A DNA stretch of 64,000 nucleotides from Mangifera indica (GCF_011075055.1 NC_058137.1:15547463-15611462), one strand, 5' to 3'; shown: positions 1-13,625, counted from the stretch's first letter. The notes: generated by a model from the sequence alone, not told the origin. Made by a program: numbers and translations.

Positions 1-412
1 TAAAAAACGAAATTTAATAATACAACAATTTAAGCCATTTTAGAATTTTAATTTTTTATAAAATATATTTATATAAAATCCAAAATTTGTTTATTACTTG
101 TTTAAGATAATTTATAATTATTAGATTATAGGTATGGAGTAAATAAAAATAATTAATTTTTGCATGTTTGGCACAAATTATGATTATTGAACTATGAATA
201 ATCATACTCCAACTGTGATTTGACCAAGGATTTCCACGGATCTGTGTTTCTAGGTATGGAAGAGGAAGAGTTCAAGTGCTTTGCATAAACGTGAGCGGAT
301 TTGCCATTAAATTATAAATGAGGAAATAAAAGTGGATATTTGAATTTTTCAAATTTAACAGGTAAGAATTTGTTATCTCAAAAAGCCTTGGGTGGGAAAT
401 AGTCTTTTGGCC
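1..412. mobile_element. Right end of a Mutator-like element (family M), left part outside window
   Basis: The stretch ends with GGGTGGGAAATAGTCTTTTG followed by GCC at 410-412. This matches the inverted ends of the elements at 939-5854 and 11951-12887. The preceding AT-rich arm (about 325-375) also resembles the right arm at 5700-5740. No coding signal was seen. The left end would lie outside the window, so its length and target duplication cannot be judged. Confidence 0.45.
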
Positions 413-929
413 ATTTAAAAACTATCAATTGAATCCACTTAAAGAAACATTTAATACCAATATAAGAAATTTGATAATGTAATAATATTTACATAATAAA
501 ATGTTTAATATTTACTTCACAATATTAAAATCAATCATATGAAAAAAATAATCCAATCCAATGTGATGTGTTAATAGATATAAAAATAAGATAAAATTAT
601 TCACTCTTTAAAAAGAAATAACATATGACTTAAGAACTAATCATATGAAATACATTATCATTGGGTATGAATGATAGCCAAGTTCTTCTTCACACGCATA
701 ATCCAACTTCAACCATATTTCATCTTGACTGACAACTCTCATCAATTTCCTCAAATTTACTTCAATCCAACTACAACCAGGTTTTTTCTTCAAACTTGCA
801 ATAATTGAATTCAACGAGACAATATCTTAAAGGGATTGTTTTAATTGTTCTTCAAAATAATATATTATTTGGCCTACAAAATTTACAACAACCAGCCTAC
901 GAAATCTTGTGATTATGGAAGTTGTTAAT
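413..929. other. Intergenic, no feature recognised
   Basis: AT-rich sequence between two family M elements. No ORF, RNA or repeat signature was recognised. Confidence 0.5.
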
Positions 930-2307
930 ATGAATAAGGGCCAAAGGACTTATTCCTACCTAAGGTTTAGTGTAAACCCAAACTCCCACCAGTAAATTTT
1001 TAAAAATTCAAATACCTATCTGTCTATTAAATTTTACTATTACTATCAAAGATAAAATTGTCATTTAGAGATTTTATTTAAAGAAAAAAATTTATCTCTT
1101 TTTTCTACTTTAGTTTTAAAAACCCACAATTCTCTTCTACCTTTATATTTTACAGGTTTAAAACTGACTTTTTCCCCCCTAAGTCTAGGTTTGCAACCTC
1201 CATATTTTTCCCACTTAGAATTGCCCCTTAGCCTTTTGAAAAATCTCAATTTCAACCCACTTCACATTTAGTTTCCCTCTACCTAATTCAAGTTGTTGGC
1301 ATCCATCTCTCTCCTATTTCTCTCTCAACCAATGTTTCATCTTTGGACAAAGGTACGACTTCATCTTTGGAGATGAAGACATCATCTCTGTTGTCAATGA
1401 AGGATTGTTAAGGGAAAGCATCTAGACATCTTAAGAGCCAACGAAGAGATGCAAGCGACATGTGACATGCAACACCAACAACGGACAAAAGTTGCATGAC
1501 AACAAAGAGAGTTATTACATCATGATCTCATCAAGGGAAAGAGACTCCCTCAGAAAGAGAGGTTAGGCTAACACCAAAGGAAAAGAGAGGCATGGTCTTG
1601 GGCAAAGGAGTCAAAGAAGGTCACCAAAATATGCATAAAGTTGAAAATGAAAGGGAGGTTGAAATTGAGATTTTTCAGAAGGTTTGGGGGCGATTGTGTA
1701 ACATCCATAAGTATGTTTGAGGTTATTTTGGTCTTTTTAGTATTTTTTGTTTTTCCCATGTGAGATTGTACTTAAGAAGCTATTATGTGATTTGTGGTAT
1801 TTACAACCATGTATGAGGTGCTACACATCTGTGTATGATATGATAGTGATGGCAAAATGGTCTTTTTGTATATCGTATAGTTTGGTCAAATTTGGCTAGG
1901 ATACACGTCCGTGTAAATAAAGTACAAATTTTGAATTACAGGATAAGGATACGTTTCGTGGGAATCTTGTGACGTGGTTTTAATATTTCATAACTAGCAT
2001 ACATGTCTCTATGTTTAACATACATGCCCTTGTACGTCTGTTTAATCTGAAAAGTAAAAATGGTCACAGAATGTGCAACACTCACTTTTCTCTAAAATCC
2101 TTTCAACCAAACAAGAGTGAAGGGAGGATTGAAGAGTGCTAGAGTCACATTTTGCTAGGAGATAAGCTTTTGGGAGTTGTTCAAACCACGGGAAGACTAT
2201 TATCATCATTCTATCAAGGTAAGTAGTGTGATTCCTTGGGATTTTCTGTATTGAGTTGCTTCGAATACATTTGATTTAAATGTGCACATGATACTTGATT
2301 GATTAGG

Positions 2308-2310
<3 letters not shown>

Positions 2311-2372
<62 letters not shown>

Positions 2373-2393
2373 TGTATATGTATATGTATATAA
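2311..2393. repeat. (TG)n microsatellite grading into TA-rich repeats
   Basis: About 27 uninterrupted TG units are followed by imperfect TGTATA repeats. The tract lies inside the solo-LTR-like insertion. Confidence 0.95.
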
Positions 2394-3935
2394 TGGAAGT
2401 AGGGATTGATTAAGTTTTTCATGGTGGTGGTTATATTTGTAGTTTAGAATTGTTTGATCTTGGTTTAGTAATGATTCTCTTTATGTATGAGTTGTTTAAA
2501 TTAATGTTAATGGTGTGTTTGGGTTAGAAGAAGGATGGAAATTTCACTAATATTCATATGTGGATGAATAAACTTTGATACATATTGGGCATATGTTATG
2601 CGATGTTGATGATGGTTAAATTATTTATTCATGTGTGTAGTACGGACTAGGACTATATGGTAATGTGTTGGTTATGAAATATGTTTTTCTTGGAAGTGTT
2701 TTGGTTGTATATAAAAGTGTGAAAAGTGTAGAAACTTAGGTTTAGAATTTTGGAATTCCAATGACACACGCCCGTGTGTTTGACACACATGCCCATGTGC
2801 ATTTAAGGAAATTTACTTGTGTAAACTAAGTACACAAGGGTGTGAAATTGGAATGAAAACTCGTTTATGTTAGTGTATACCGTAGAAACCATTCGTGTTG
2901 TTGGTTTCAGGGTATTTCCTCTTGTATATAATTTTTTAAATAATTTATTAATAAAAAATTAGTTTTTTTGTTCATATGCATTAGATCTTTCCTTTATTTT
3001 TGTGATAATATAAAGTATGTGTATGAATTGTTTGGATGACTCACTTAATATAAATTGAATCATTGAATTGTTGTTTATGGATGTGATATAACTTGGACAA
3101 TTATATCACATAGTAGACATATTGAATATCTCTGTTGAATGTCATGAGATGACATTAGTACAAGTGACAATGATGGTCTTGTATTTAGGGTATTAATATG
3201 GATTAACAATTAGAGAACCGTTTTTCAAATAGGACCAATAACGATAAGTCACATGGTCATTAAATTGTAGATAATGACTTATCGTAAAATTGTACTAGAA
3301 TACGAGGTAATCCTTTGACCTGAGATGTTATAGTCAGATTCAATACGAATATGTATGATTTATATAGTGTATATATATGAGGTTAACTGCATCTCGTAAA
3401 ACAAACTATACTAGTATGGGATCTATTGACTTAGAAAATATTGGGTTCTGAATAGTTGTTGATTTGACCAAATCCAAGTTTTGAAGCAAACATCGATAAA
3501 TATTAAAAATCGAATCTCTAGCTAGAGTATAATGGAAGCTATATGAAGGATGTTCATTATGACATATTCTGAATATTTAAATTGATGATTCGTAAAGCAT
3601 CGAAATTAGGACTTGGGCAATTTATGAGTTCAAAATCAACTTGAATTGGACAATAGAAAGATATTACCTAAATGAAACATACGATTGGATATTTTAGGTT
3701 TGATGGAGTATTTCTTTATCGTAATTTAGGGGCTATAACATATTGCTAGATGTTTATCATAGTTGTTGAGCTTTCAGATACACTTTTGGATTGTTCGAAA
3801 AAGAATTCACAGCTATATCACAGTAAACCTAAAGGATTACATTAATAAACCAAGCTTACGAGAGGGAGAATTAATTATTCGGGGTTAGCTAGCACTTTCC
3901 AAAGGATAATAAGAATCGTACAAAATGTTATTGGA

Positions 3936-3940
<5 letters not shown>

Positions 3941-4029
<89 letters not shown>
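3941..4029. repeat. (AT)n microsatellite
   Basis: About 44 consecutive AT units inside the solo-LTR-like insertion. Confidence 0.95.
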
Positions 4030-4032
<3 letters not shown>

Positions 4033-5864
4033 TGATATCTTTAAATCAACATTTTGGTAGGCCAAAAGTACAATTTTAGAAAACTACAACTAAGCACCAT
4101 TTGAAAGAATGAAATTAGTTTATTCAAAGTAAGTTAATCCATTTTAAACTAAAATTTCTCTCACATAATTGCAAAACTCTCTCCCCTCTCTCTACCTTAC
4201 AACAAGGGTTGTATTTTGGCTTAGTGGCAGACTTTCTTTAGAGGTCATGCTAGTGGGTGACTCATTTCATCATTCTATATCCATATAGGAGGCAAATGAG
4301 TAGGTAAAATCTTCATTTTCTCTCTTTCGCAAATGTATGCTTTGATTCTTTCTTTCTTGACATGTATGTTTGTTTCGCATCTATTCTCTTCACCCAATCT
4401 TTCAGCCCATGTGGTATGGGACACATGATCGTGTGCCATGGAACAAAGATATACTCTCGTGTGCTTAGGACAGATGTCATGTAGATTGGGTAATACATGT
4501 CATATGTAAAGGATACACACCCGTATAGTTTTAAAGAAACTTGGAAATGTAAACACTTGAAACAAATACAGAATGTATGAAGTTTTGCTATGAATAAATG
4601 GCCTATAGAAATGACAAACTTACCCCTATTAGGAATGTTGAAGGAAGACAACCAACAATAAGACTCTATTGAGAGTTATTGGGGATGGAAATAATAAGGG
4701 TGTGCTCAATTATGTGGATGATGACACGTATTCCAATCAGATCTTGTTCAGGTCAAAAAATTGGATATGATGTACAATAATGTTACAAGCTACCAAATTG
4801 TGAGTAAAGTGACAGTGAAAACAACAGGGTTAATAAACCTATGTGATTTTGCACTAATGACTAGTGTCGTAGCATTTGGGATACTTATGCAAAGATGGGA
4901 GAGGTCCAGGGACCCACTATATGAGTAATATTTTCTCAGTAGCCCAAGTCCGACTAGTATGTGTATGAATTACACATAGGAATAACATTTGGGGATGTCA
5001 TAAGCTTTCATATGACATTTGGGATGTCGATGCACATTACATGGGTTAGTCATTTGGGATGACACCTCTTTATATGAATATGAGCGCTAAACGTTCAGAT
5101 TAGAAAAGAAGTAACATCATTACATATATTACTTTTACTATTTACTTAGTGTAAATTCACTCACGTGTTTTCTATGTGATTTTGCAGGTAGGGTTCTGAA
5201 GTAGCAGACAAACTTTTCATTATACTCTTATAAATTCCTTTATATGTATGATGTATTTGGATTTGATCGATATTGGAATTGCATAGATTTGTATGGACTT
5301 ATACTTGTGTTTGGATACTTTCATTTATGTTATCCATATAATGTTTGAGTTATTGTATTATATTTTAATACACTTTTGGGATGGTAGGTCTAATTTAAAT
5401 GCATTATCTTTAATGGTTGTAATAACATACTATAGAAGTATGATAGGTCATGTCTCTCGGAGTATATATTCTCAATAGGAGTAAGTATCTAGAGAAATGT
5501 GTTACAAGTTGTAAATTGGAAAAATATGAAGGTTGCAAACCCCAGACTTAGGGAAAAAAATTAGCTTTTAAACCTAGGAAATATGAGGGTAAGGAGGAAT
5601 TATGAGTTTTCAAAGCTAAGGTGAAAAAAAATAAATTTTTTTCTTTTAATAAAATCTTTAAATAACTATTTTACCCTTAACAATAATAGTAAAATTTAAT
5701 GAACTAGTGGGTATTTAAATTTTAAAAAATTAACAGGTAAAATGGAACATTTTCGCATAGAAGATGTAAAACAGATATTGGACATTCTAGAAAAGAAATA
5801 AAAAAGCATTTCACAATTGATTTACTGAAAAGAAAAATCATAAGTCTTTTGGCCTGTAAATAAG

Positions 5865-6710
5865 ACACTAATTAATGAGGATCACAGAATTTCACCGCTT
5901 GAATAATGGGGCATCTATAATTTGAGATTGTTCTTACACAATCACCCTCTTAAAGAAATGGAAAATAGGTATTCTCCAAATCTCAAGTCAATTTCGTATC
6001 TCTATTCACTTAAAATAAAAAGCTTCTATATTTGAAATTGTTCAAAAATCAAATCAAATCAAATCATCTTCTTTTCCGATGATTTGATTTTGCCCAAAGC
6101 TCAGATCAAACTACATGCTTGGGAAATCTTCTCTTCAAACCTTGAGGGTTTCGAGTTGCCCAAAGCTAAAATCCTTGCCAAGCCTACTCCCCTCACAACT
6201 GGATTTACAGATTCAAGAATAACTATTGTCAGGAAAACACTGGAAAAGAGGTAACGGTAATTATTGCTCAATGATAGCTCACGTCCCTTTGAACCGATTT
6301 AAGTGAAATACATGAACAACCCTCACGAAGACGGGTATGCATTTTCTTTATCTGTGTAAATCAATCCATTTTTTATCTGTATCCATATAACATGCACCCG
6401 TTTTGACTCAATCTGGTTACCAGGTCTAATAATCAGCCATTTAAGTTGACTTTTAGGTTTAATTAATGAATTGAGTAATTATATATAAATTGAATATTTT
6501 ATTTACCTTGTTTTTCTATTTTAAAATCAATAATATTATACCTAAGCAATTTTAAGTAATTGATTAAATATCTAAATAATGTGTCATCATGTATGATTTT
6601 AAATTAAAAATAAAATAAAATTCATTCATAAGATAATAGATTATTTAAATTCTCAATTAAATATTCAAAATTTGGTGTAAATAGCATTCTCATTTAAAAC
6701 TGGGTTTCAA
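5865..6710. other. Intergenic, no feature recognised
   Basis: AT-rich sequence with no supported ORF. A short local inverted repeat (aatcaaatcatc / gatgatttgatt) sits at about 6055-6090. Confidence 0.5.
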
Positions 6711-6711
6711 C

Positions 6712-7095
6712 CGATGTTTTTATAACCGGATAAAATATCAATTCGATTGAAGGGCTCATTTAATCCAATCAGTGATCAGATTACTTAATTGATGGTTAGA
6801 CCGATCAACTGTTTAAAATAATATTGAAAAAAATTGTATAATTTACGATTAAATATGTAATTTGACTTCTTTAATATTAAAATACACTTAGTTTGATGGT
6901 ATATGTGTTCAAATATGAGAAATAAGATCTAGGTTCACGTTTTCATAATGAATTTTTAAAAAAAAATCAATTTTTGATATTGACTGAGTTAAACCCAATT
7001 TTATACATGATCTAATCAGTTCGGTTAACAGTTGATGGTTTAATTGATCGGATTGACTGATTCAATCCAACTTTTAAAATCATGGTTACAATATT
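6712..7095. mobile_element. Putative MITE, about 380 bp
   Basis: The left end (CGATGTTTTTATAACCGGAT) and the reverse complement of the right end (CATGATTTTAAAAGTTGGAT) are similar. The inside is AT-rich and non-coding, with repeated GATCGG/CCGATC-like words. This is the general look of hAT-type MITEs carrying AACCGG motifs near their ends. No target duplication could be settled. Confidence 0.4.
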
Positions 7096-7157
7096 CAAAT
7101 TTTATTTTGAAAACCTAAGGAGGGTGTTGGCCCACTTCTATCCTTAGATTAAGATTT

Positions 7158-7992
7158 TAGTTAAAAAACTTATTCCCACCCAAGGTTTTGTGTGCTTTTA
7201 AACTCTCATATGTGAGGTTTTAAAAACTTAAATACTTATATTTTTATTAAAATTTTTTGTTAGAATTAAGGATAAAACTGTTATTTAACAAAAAAAATTT
7301 AAAAAACTAAAATTTTATCTTATTTTCTCTACTTAATTTAAAAAACTAACAATTTCGCTTTATCTAATGTTTGAAAAGTTGCATTTTACCTCCTAAGGTT
7401 TGATTTTTTCCAAGTAATCAATTTCCAATGACCATTCCAAGAAAGTCGTTGACCAACCTTCTCGCTACCTCCTTCCCGGTGGTTTCTTGATATGGAAACT
7501 ACCAAAAATCTAGTTAAAATGGTCAAACAACATTGCGTTGATCTGTGTGTGCACAGATGATTGGACAATGCACAATTTGTGCAACATCGTAGATGACAGA
7601 ACAACATACAAATCTATGAGATATCATTCGATTATTTTGGTTGAATTTTCAATGGTTTTCACACTAGAAAACTATTAGGGAGAGAGGTGGTGTGAACACT
7701 TGTCAACAACCTTCCTAGATTGGTTTTCAGAAAGCGGTTACTCAAAAAAATCAAACCCTAGAGGGAAATATAACTTTTCAAACTTTAGGTAGAAATAAAT
7801 TGTTAGTTTTTTAAATAAAGGAAGAAAATGAGATAAAATTTTAGTTTTTTTTAATTTTTTATTAAATGATGGTTTTTTCTTTAATCTTAACATAGAATTT
7901 TAACATAGGAGTAGATATTTAGATTTTTAAAATTTTACGGATAAAAATTTAAAAATATACCAAACTTTAAGTGAGAATAAGTTTTATGACCC
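7158..7992. mobile_element. Mutator-like family M element with long inverted arms
   Basis: Arms of about 250 bp (7158-7410 and 7740-7992) are inverted copies. Each carries the family core AAACTTATTCCCACC (left) or its inverse GTGAGAATAAGTTTTATGACC (right, one mismatch class), and blocks such as AGATAAAATTTTAG. The 330-bp centre encodes nothing recognisable. It is non-autonomous. Flanking duplications are not clear. Confidence 0.55.
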
Positions 7993-8256
7993 AAAATTTT
8001 CTATATGTAGTTGAGAGTGGATTTACAAAAACGTTCAGTTTTCAGTAACATTTATTGTCTAATCAATAGTATCTATAAAAAATGGTAGAAAAAATATTCT
8101 ACTTTGAGAAGTTAAATAGTACTCACAAGAAATTGAGTTACCTTTATTGGTTTGAATGCCCAACCCCAACTCACAATTATTTGGGATCCAGAAATCACAC
8201 AGGACACAGGTAGGCATATAATGCGTCTTATTGTTATAAATAATAATAATAATAAC

Positions 8257-8878
<622 letters not shown>

Positions 8879-9039
8879 CCATCAGCATGGCTGATTAAAA
8901 ACGTAAAATAATTTAGAAAAATATTATGAAAATTGGTGGGGGTTCATAAAAATATGATCGAAATTATTATTTTTTATATACACACTTTTAAAAATGTGGA
9001 CAGGGTTCTTAATGACACAAGTCAGTCACTTGATTATTA

Positions 9040-9322
9040 TGTATAAATGGGTAGATTTAATTAAATCTATACGTTTAATTCAAATCTCTAGAGTTTTTCT
9101 TTACCCCTCCCTCTGACCATCAGTGGTGGTCGAAGATCTCAAACTCTATTGGATAGCTAGTGTCATTCAGATCTGGATGATACTCTTCATCTTTCATTGG
9201 ACGACAGAATATCATTCTAGATCTCTAGGCGACGAAGTATTATTCAAGGACGACATTCATCGTATAGATCTGGACAAAATTATCGTTTGTTATCGAAAGT
9301 GGTTAGATTTCTGGTTTGGTAT

Positions 9323-9401
<79 letters not shown>

Positions 9402-9444
9402 TTATCATTTCATGGAAACTTGGGTGGAAAATAGTGACTCGGCC
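9040..9444. mobile_element. Truncated family M element with TCGTC/GACGA motifs
   Basis: The right end GGGTGGAAAATAGTGACTCG plus GCC (9422-9444) resembles the other family M ends. The inside (9130-9300) has repeated CAGATCTGGA, GGACGAC and TCATCGT words, like the array at 12290-12625. A (TA)n tract separates array and end. No left end was found, so the left boundary is only approximate. Confidence 0.4.
9325..9395. repeat. (TA)n microsatellite
   Basis: About 35 consecutive TA units. Confidence 0.95.
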
Positions 9445-11950
9445 TGAAATTTGAGGATTCCACTTCCAGTAACGTGGAACCTTTGTAGCTCACTTGTTTT
9501 GCCAACCACGAAAGGACATTGCCATTTATACAATTAATGCCTATCGTAACTTTTATAGTGTTTAATTTGCCTGGTGGCCCCTTTTTCATAGGTGTACTAA
9601 ATTAGCTAGATAGCAAAGGACTAAATTAACATACCCAAATAATTAAGCTAATTACATAAATAAAACTATGTATAAATGGATATATAGATAATATATTATA
9701 ATATGATTAAAAAATTTGAATTAAAAGATAAAGTAATATTTAATTATATGATAATATATTATTTGATATCTATTTATGTACTTTAATTTGTATAAGCATA
9801 ACATTACTCTAATTGTATACAATCTTGTCTTCATCCTTAACATTCTAAAATTCCTCAACCTTCACTGTCATTTTTTCTATCTCACAATCTTATATTTAAA
9901 ATATCACACAAAAACATAAATTCAAAGAAAGAAAGATAGTTAAATTTAGGTATATTAAAATCAATATGTATTTGTTTTTTTCTTTTTAGGTTGATAAATT
10001 ATTTTATAGTAAGAAAAAAGGACCAATATTGCAGAAATTTTGTGATTTTTAGAAAATTTTCATAGTTTAGTATATATGATCAACTTTCAATTGGTATGCT
10101 AAATTTTGAATTAGGGGTTAAGTGTAAGATTTTAAAATATATGTAGTTTAGAAAAAAGATTTGTTTTTGTACAAGGACTCTGACAATTCATACCTCTTGT
10201 GTCAAGCATGTTCAAAGAACAAATCTTTGAGATTGAAGAGGATAGAATGAGAATCCGTGTCCTCATGATACTTTTGCAGTTCAAGTGTCATTGATGTTAC
10301 CATCAAACATGATAGCATCTTTGTGATAATTTTGGTCGTGTGGTACTAGAACTAGGTTGTGTAGGTCAGATGCCCTCGATGACATACAAATTGCGTTTCT
10401 AACATAACATAATCCAAAAATTTCTATCCCAATAAGTAAAGTTATGGTCATCTAACCTATTGTCATTTCTGAGAATCGATTGCAATGTCATGTTATTAAT
10501 TGTCATGATGGCTTCAATATACAAGCGCAAATAAAGTTGATTAGTATCATGTTTATTAAGTTTATTTAATATAATCTTTTATTCAATAAACACTTTCACT
10601 GTCTTACAAAAACCAATAGCCCTTACTATTAGAATCAAGAAGTTTCGGTGGACTTTCTAGTGGATCAAAATCCTATTTGGCCATTTCTCACTTTCACAAA
10701 GGCAAACAAGCTCAAATGCGCTGATTAGGTAGGTCAACAAATCGATTTTAAACCAATAAACAAGGTGTTTAGACTTGACAATCCAATAAAATCAAGCAAA
10801 TTTCTTAGTATTAAAAAAGTGGATACTATATATCACTCATTCATCAACAAATGTATATCTCTACTTTGTCTTTGATACACTGCACCTTCGTGGAGGCGAA
10901 CAAGTTTCATGTATCATTGATGTCATACCCTTCACTATTAACGAAACATCCAATGGACACTCAATTTTCACTTGATAAAAATGTACCATTCACGAAGCCA
11001 AATAAGGTCACAATGAATAAGGGCTTGATCAAGGACATAGTGATAGAAGGCATCGTGTTATTATTATTATTATTTGGGCTTAATATCTTCATTGAGGGTT
11101 TTTAGAATATTTTGTCTCACCAATTTTAGTGTTATATATATTGTTTATATTTAAACATATTAAACCTAGCATACTGTAGTAGATCATAATTTAAACATGT
11201 TGGTACATGTGCAAACTACAGTTGGTTCCTTCAAGCCTAAAAAGGCCAACAAGGTCAACCTTAAGGTCCTGCTCTTCATAATTTTTCTTCTTAGGTCTTC
11301 AAGAATGTCCAATGCTCCTTTCTTTAGTCTTTAAGAAAAATTCTTCATAACATTGCTCCCCGCCTAAATTTACATCAATAATCTATAAAATAAAATTAAT
11401 CTGATAATTACTTCAATAAATTTAGAAACTTTGAGTTACATTCAAAATGAGTGAAATGAAAAGAGAAATACATTAAGAAGAATTAGAAATTTAGGGCATT
11501 CAAAACAAAATTTTATTATATTACAAACATTCATATACAAAATGGAAATGAAATTAAAATTGCGTTCATCCATTGGTTTAGGCTCACATAACAGTTACCA
11601 TGCATCGTCAAACAAACAAGGCATATTCTCAAACAAACACTAATGTTTCAAGTTTTTCTTGTTAAATTTTCCAAACGTACATTTGAACCCTCAAGTTTAA
11701 AAATTTTGTACATCAATGCCAAAGGTTCCAAAATTTTCACTTTGGTCTTAATTGCGTGACTACACAAATAAAGGGCACATGTTTACAACCATGAGCGACA
11801 ACACAAAGCAAATATTTTAAATTCATATGAGATGATGTATGATATTTCGAACTCATACATCATGATGCAAGAATTTAGAAAACCATGTTTTGTCAAAATA
11901 TGGTTGATTAGTTAAGAGAATACAATTGACTTGTTTGCTAAGCATTAAAA
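9445..11950. other. Intergenic, no gene recognised
   Basis: AT-rich DNA. The longest open frame is about 84 codons at 10851-11105 (+). It has no recognisable domain and may be a chance ORF. No LTR, inverted-repeat or RNA signature was recognised. Confidence 0.5.
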
Positions 11951-12887
11951 GGGGAAAGGACTATTTCCCATCCATTGTTTAGTCCTATCTCAAAAGCATA
12001 CCCACACCAGATGAAAAACCCAAAAACCCACCCAAAGTTTAATCTGTTTGCATCCACCCACAACTGCCGTTAAATTTTCTGTTAAATAGAGGGGTAAAAA
12101 TGTCATTTTACTGTTTACATTCCACTGATTTAATTCTATCGCATTTTCCCCATCCGATTTTAAAAGTTACACTTTACCCCCATCCCTAAACTTTAAAAAG
12201 TGACTTTCACCCCCTCAAATCCCTATTTTTTTTTCATTTTCCCTCCGACAACCGGCGACGACGTGGCTGGAGGGAGAGTGACAAGGGCTCATCCATTCTC
12301 TGGATGACGCTCGTCCCTGGCATCGTCCATTCTTTGGACGACGCTCGTCATCCATTCCAGACGATACTTGTCGTCTAGAATGGATGACAAAATGTCGTCC
12401 AGACTGGACGACGCTTCGTCGTCCAAAATGGATGACGATTCGTCATCCAAAGATCTGGACAACAAAGCGTCGTCCAGATCTGGACTCGTCCAGATCTGGA
12501 CGAAGAATCGTCCAGTTCTAGGACGACTCTCGTCATCCAGATCTAGATGACGGTCGTCCTTCTTAGACAACGATCGTCTTCTAGAGGTGGTCGACCTCTG
12601 GACGAAAACTTCTCCGTCGTCATCGAAAAAAGTGGCTGCATTTCAGGGGGAAAAGTGAATTTTTTAAAACTTAATTTAGGGGAGAAATGTTAGTTTTTCA
12701 AATTAATGGGGGAAAATGAGATAAAATTTTAATTATTTAATATTATTGATAAAATGATGAATTTACCCCTTCATCTAGCAGAAAAAATATAGGTGGTAAA
12801 CTTTGGGTGGGTATTTGGGTTTTTCATTTGGTATGGGTATGCTTTTGAGATAGGGCTAAAAAATGGGTGGGAAATAGTCCTTTTCCC
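11951..12887. mobile_element. Mutator-like family M element, best-preserved copy
   Basis: The left end GGGGAAAGGACTATTTCCC (11951 on) is the inverse of the right end GGGAAATAGTCCTTTTCCC (ending 12887). The flanks gcattaaaa (11942-11950) and aaattaaaa (12888-12896) agree at 7 of 9 bases, fitting the 9-bp duplication of Mutator-like elements. The arms (11951-12230 and 12640-12887) stay complementary over most of their length. The centre is a dense TCGTC/GACGA array, listed separately. There is no transposase gene, so mobilisation would need one in trans. Confidence 0.65.
12290..12625. repeat. Palindromic TCGTCCA / TGGACGA motif array
   Basis: Within about 330 bp the words GACGA and TCGTC recur more than twenty times on both strands. 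They are often joined as CAGATCTGGACGA or GGACGACGCTCGTC, so the region is full of overlapping short palindromes. It is clearly richer in G+C than the flanks. The open - strand frame 12289-12570 (repeating LDDE/SSSLDD) is a by-product of the repeat and is not called as a gene. Confidence 0.8.
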
Positions 12888-13625
12888 AAATTAAAAACTT
12901 CCACTTTTATTTTACTTGATCAACTGGATTCAATCTAGTTGACCAAATTCTAGAAAACTAGAATTTGTTGTTAAGCAAAATTTTGACTCTCAAGCCATAC
13001 CATTATGTTTTAATGGGTTACAAAGGTATGAAACACCCTCTCACTATGACAAAACATGCCTAGTGGCATTATTGACCAATAATTATGCAACAATGCAAGA
13101 ATTGGTGGTGTTCAACAAAAAAAACATCGATTGAAATAAACACGTTAATTCAATTAAAATACAACAAAAATTTATCATAATCAACAAAAATGAACAGTAA
13201 GACATTTTAATAAGTGATCACACACCAAAATATAATCATTATCAAAACAATTAAAAAAGAAACACATAATGAATAATTATAATATGTAATGATCCAAAAA
13301 CTTTAGGCTTTCTTTATAAGTGTTTGCAGCCTTACACAGTAGAATGGTCAATTCTAAATTTAAACACACACTGATCTCAATCATAGTTTCATTGATTCCC
13401 AAACATGACATATTCAACCATAGGAAGTTTCAAGAACAAATACCTACATTTGGATGTTCTTATGTCTTTCACAAGTCATTAGAAGCCTTTAATGGAGCTC
13501 TCAATCAAAATGAGGGATCTTACCTTGGTATTAATATGAAGCATGAACAAAAATAGTTTACGAATTTACACTTATGTTTGCTAGAACATGATACATGAGC
13601 AAGGGGTATTTTTGTACGAGTATAT
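12888..13625. other. Intergenic, no gene recognised
   Basis: AT-rich. A 78-codon open frame at 13320-13556 (+) has no recognisable domain and no supporting signals. Confidence 0.45.

Larger units (their letters stand above)
1697..5506. mobile_element. Solo LTR-like insertion, about 3.8 kb, nested in the family M element
   Basis: The insert starts TGTAACATCC and ends GTGTTACA, the inverted TG..CA ends usual for LTRs. It interrupts an inverted arm whose two halves rejoin when it is removed. The candidate 5-bp duplication is gattg (1692-1696) versus agttg (5507-5511), only 3 of 5 identical. It holds no gag or pol. Its length, and internal cytosine-rich blocks such as ACACGCCCGTGTG near 2766, recall the very long LTRs of Tekay/Del-type gypsy elements. 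That assignment is from memory of the family and is tentative. It carries a (TG)n tract at 2311-2393 and an (AT)n tract at 3941-4029. Confidence 0.5.
939..5854. mobile_element. Mutator-like element (family M) with long inverted arms, split by a nested insertion
   Basis: The left end GGCCAAAGGACTTATTCC (939 on) is matched in inverse orientation by CATAAGTCTTTTGGCC, ending at 5854. The arms 960-1260 and 1655-1696 plus 5510-5740 are inverted copies. They share the stretch around 1231-1255 versus 1657-1680, and around 1180-1220 versus 5515-5560. Flanks 929-938 and 5855-5864 agree at 8 of 10 bases, fitting the 9-10 bp duplication known for Mutator-like elements. The right arm is interrupted at 1696/5507 by a separate insertion. 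About 100 bp near the right end (5740-5838) do not match the left arm. No transposase is present, so it is non-autonomous. Confidence 0.6.

Noticed and set aside
4313..4651. 112-codon ORF (-) inside the solo-LTR-like insertion
   Set aside because: No domain or conserved motif. It lies in non-coding LTR sequence between microsatellites.
12289..12570. Aspartate/serine-rich 93-codon ORF (-)
   Set aside because: It is generated entirely by the TCGTC repeat array. Repeating LDDE/SSS units follow the DNA period, and there is no start or promoter context.
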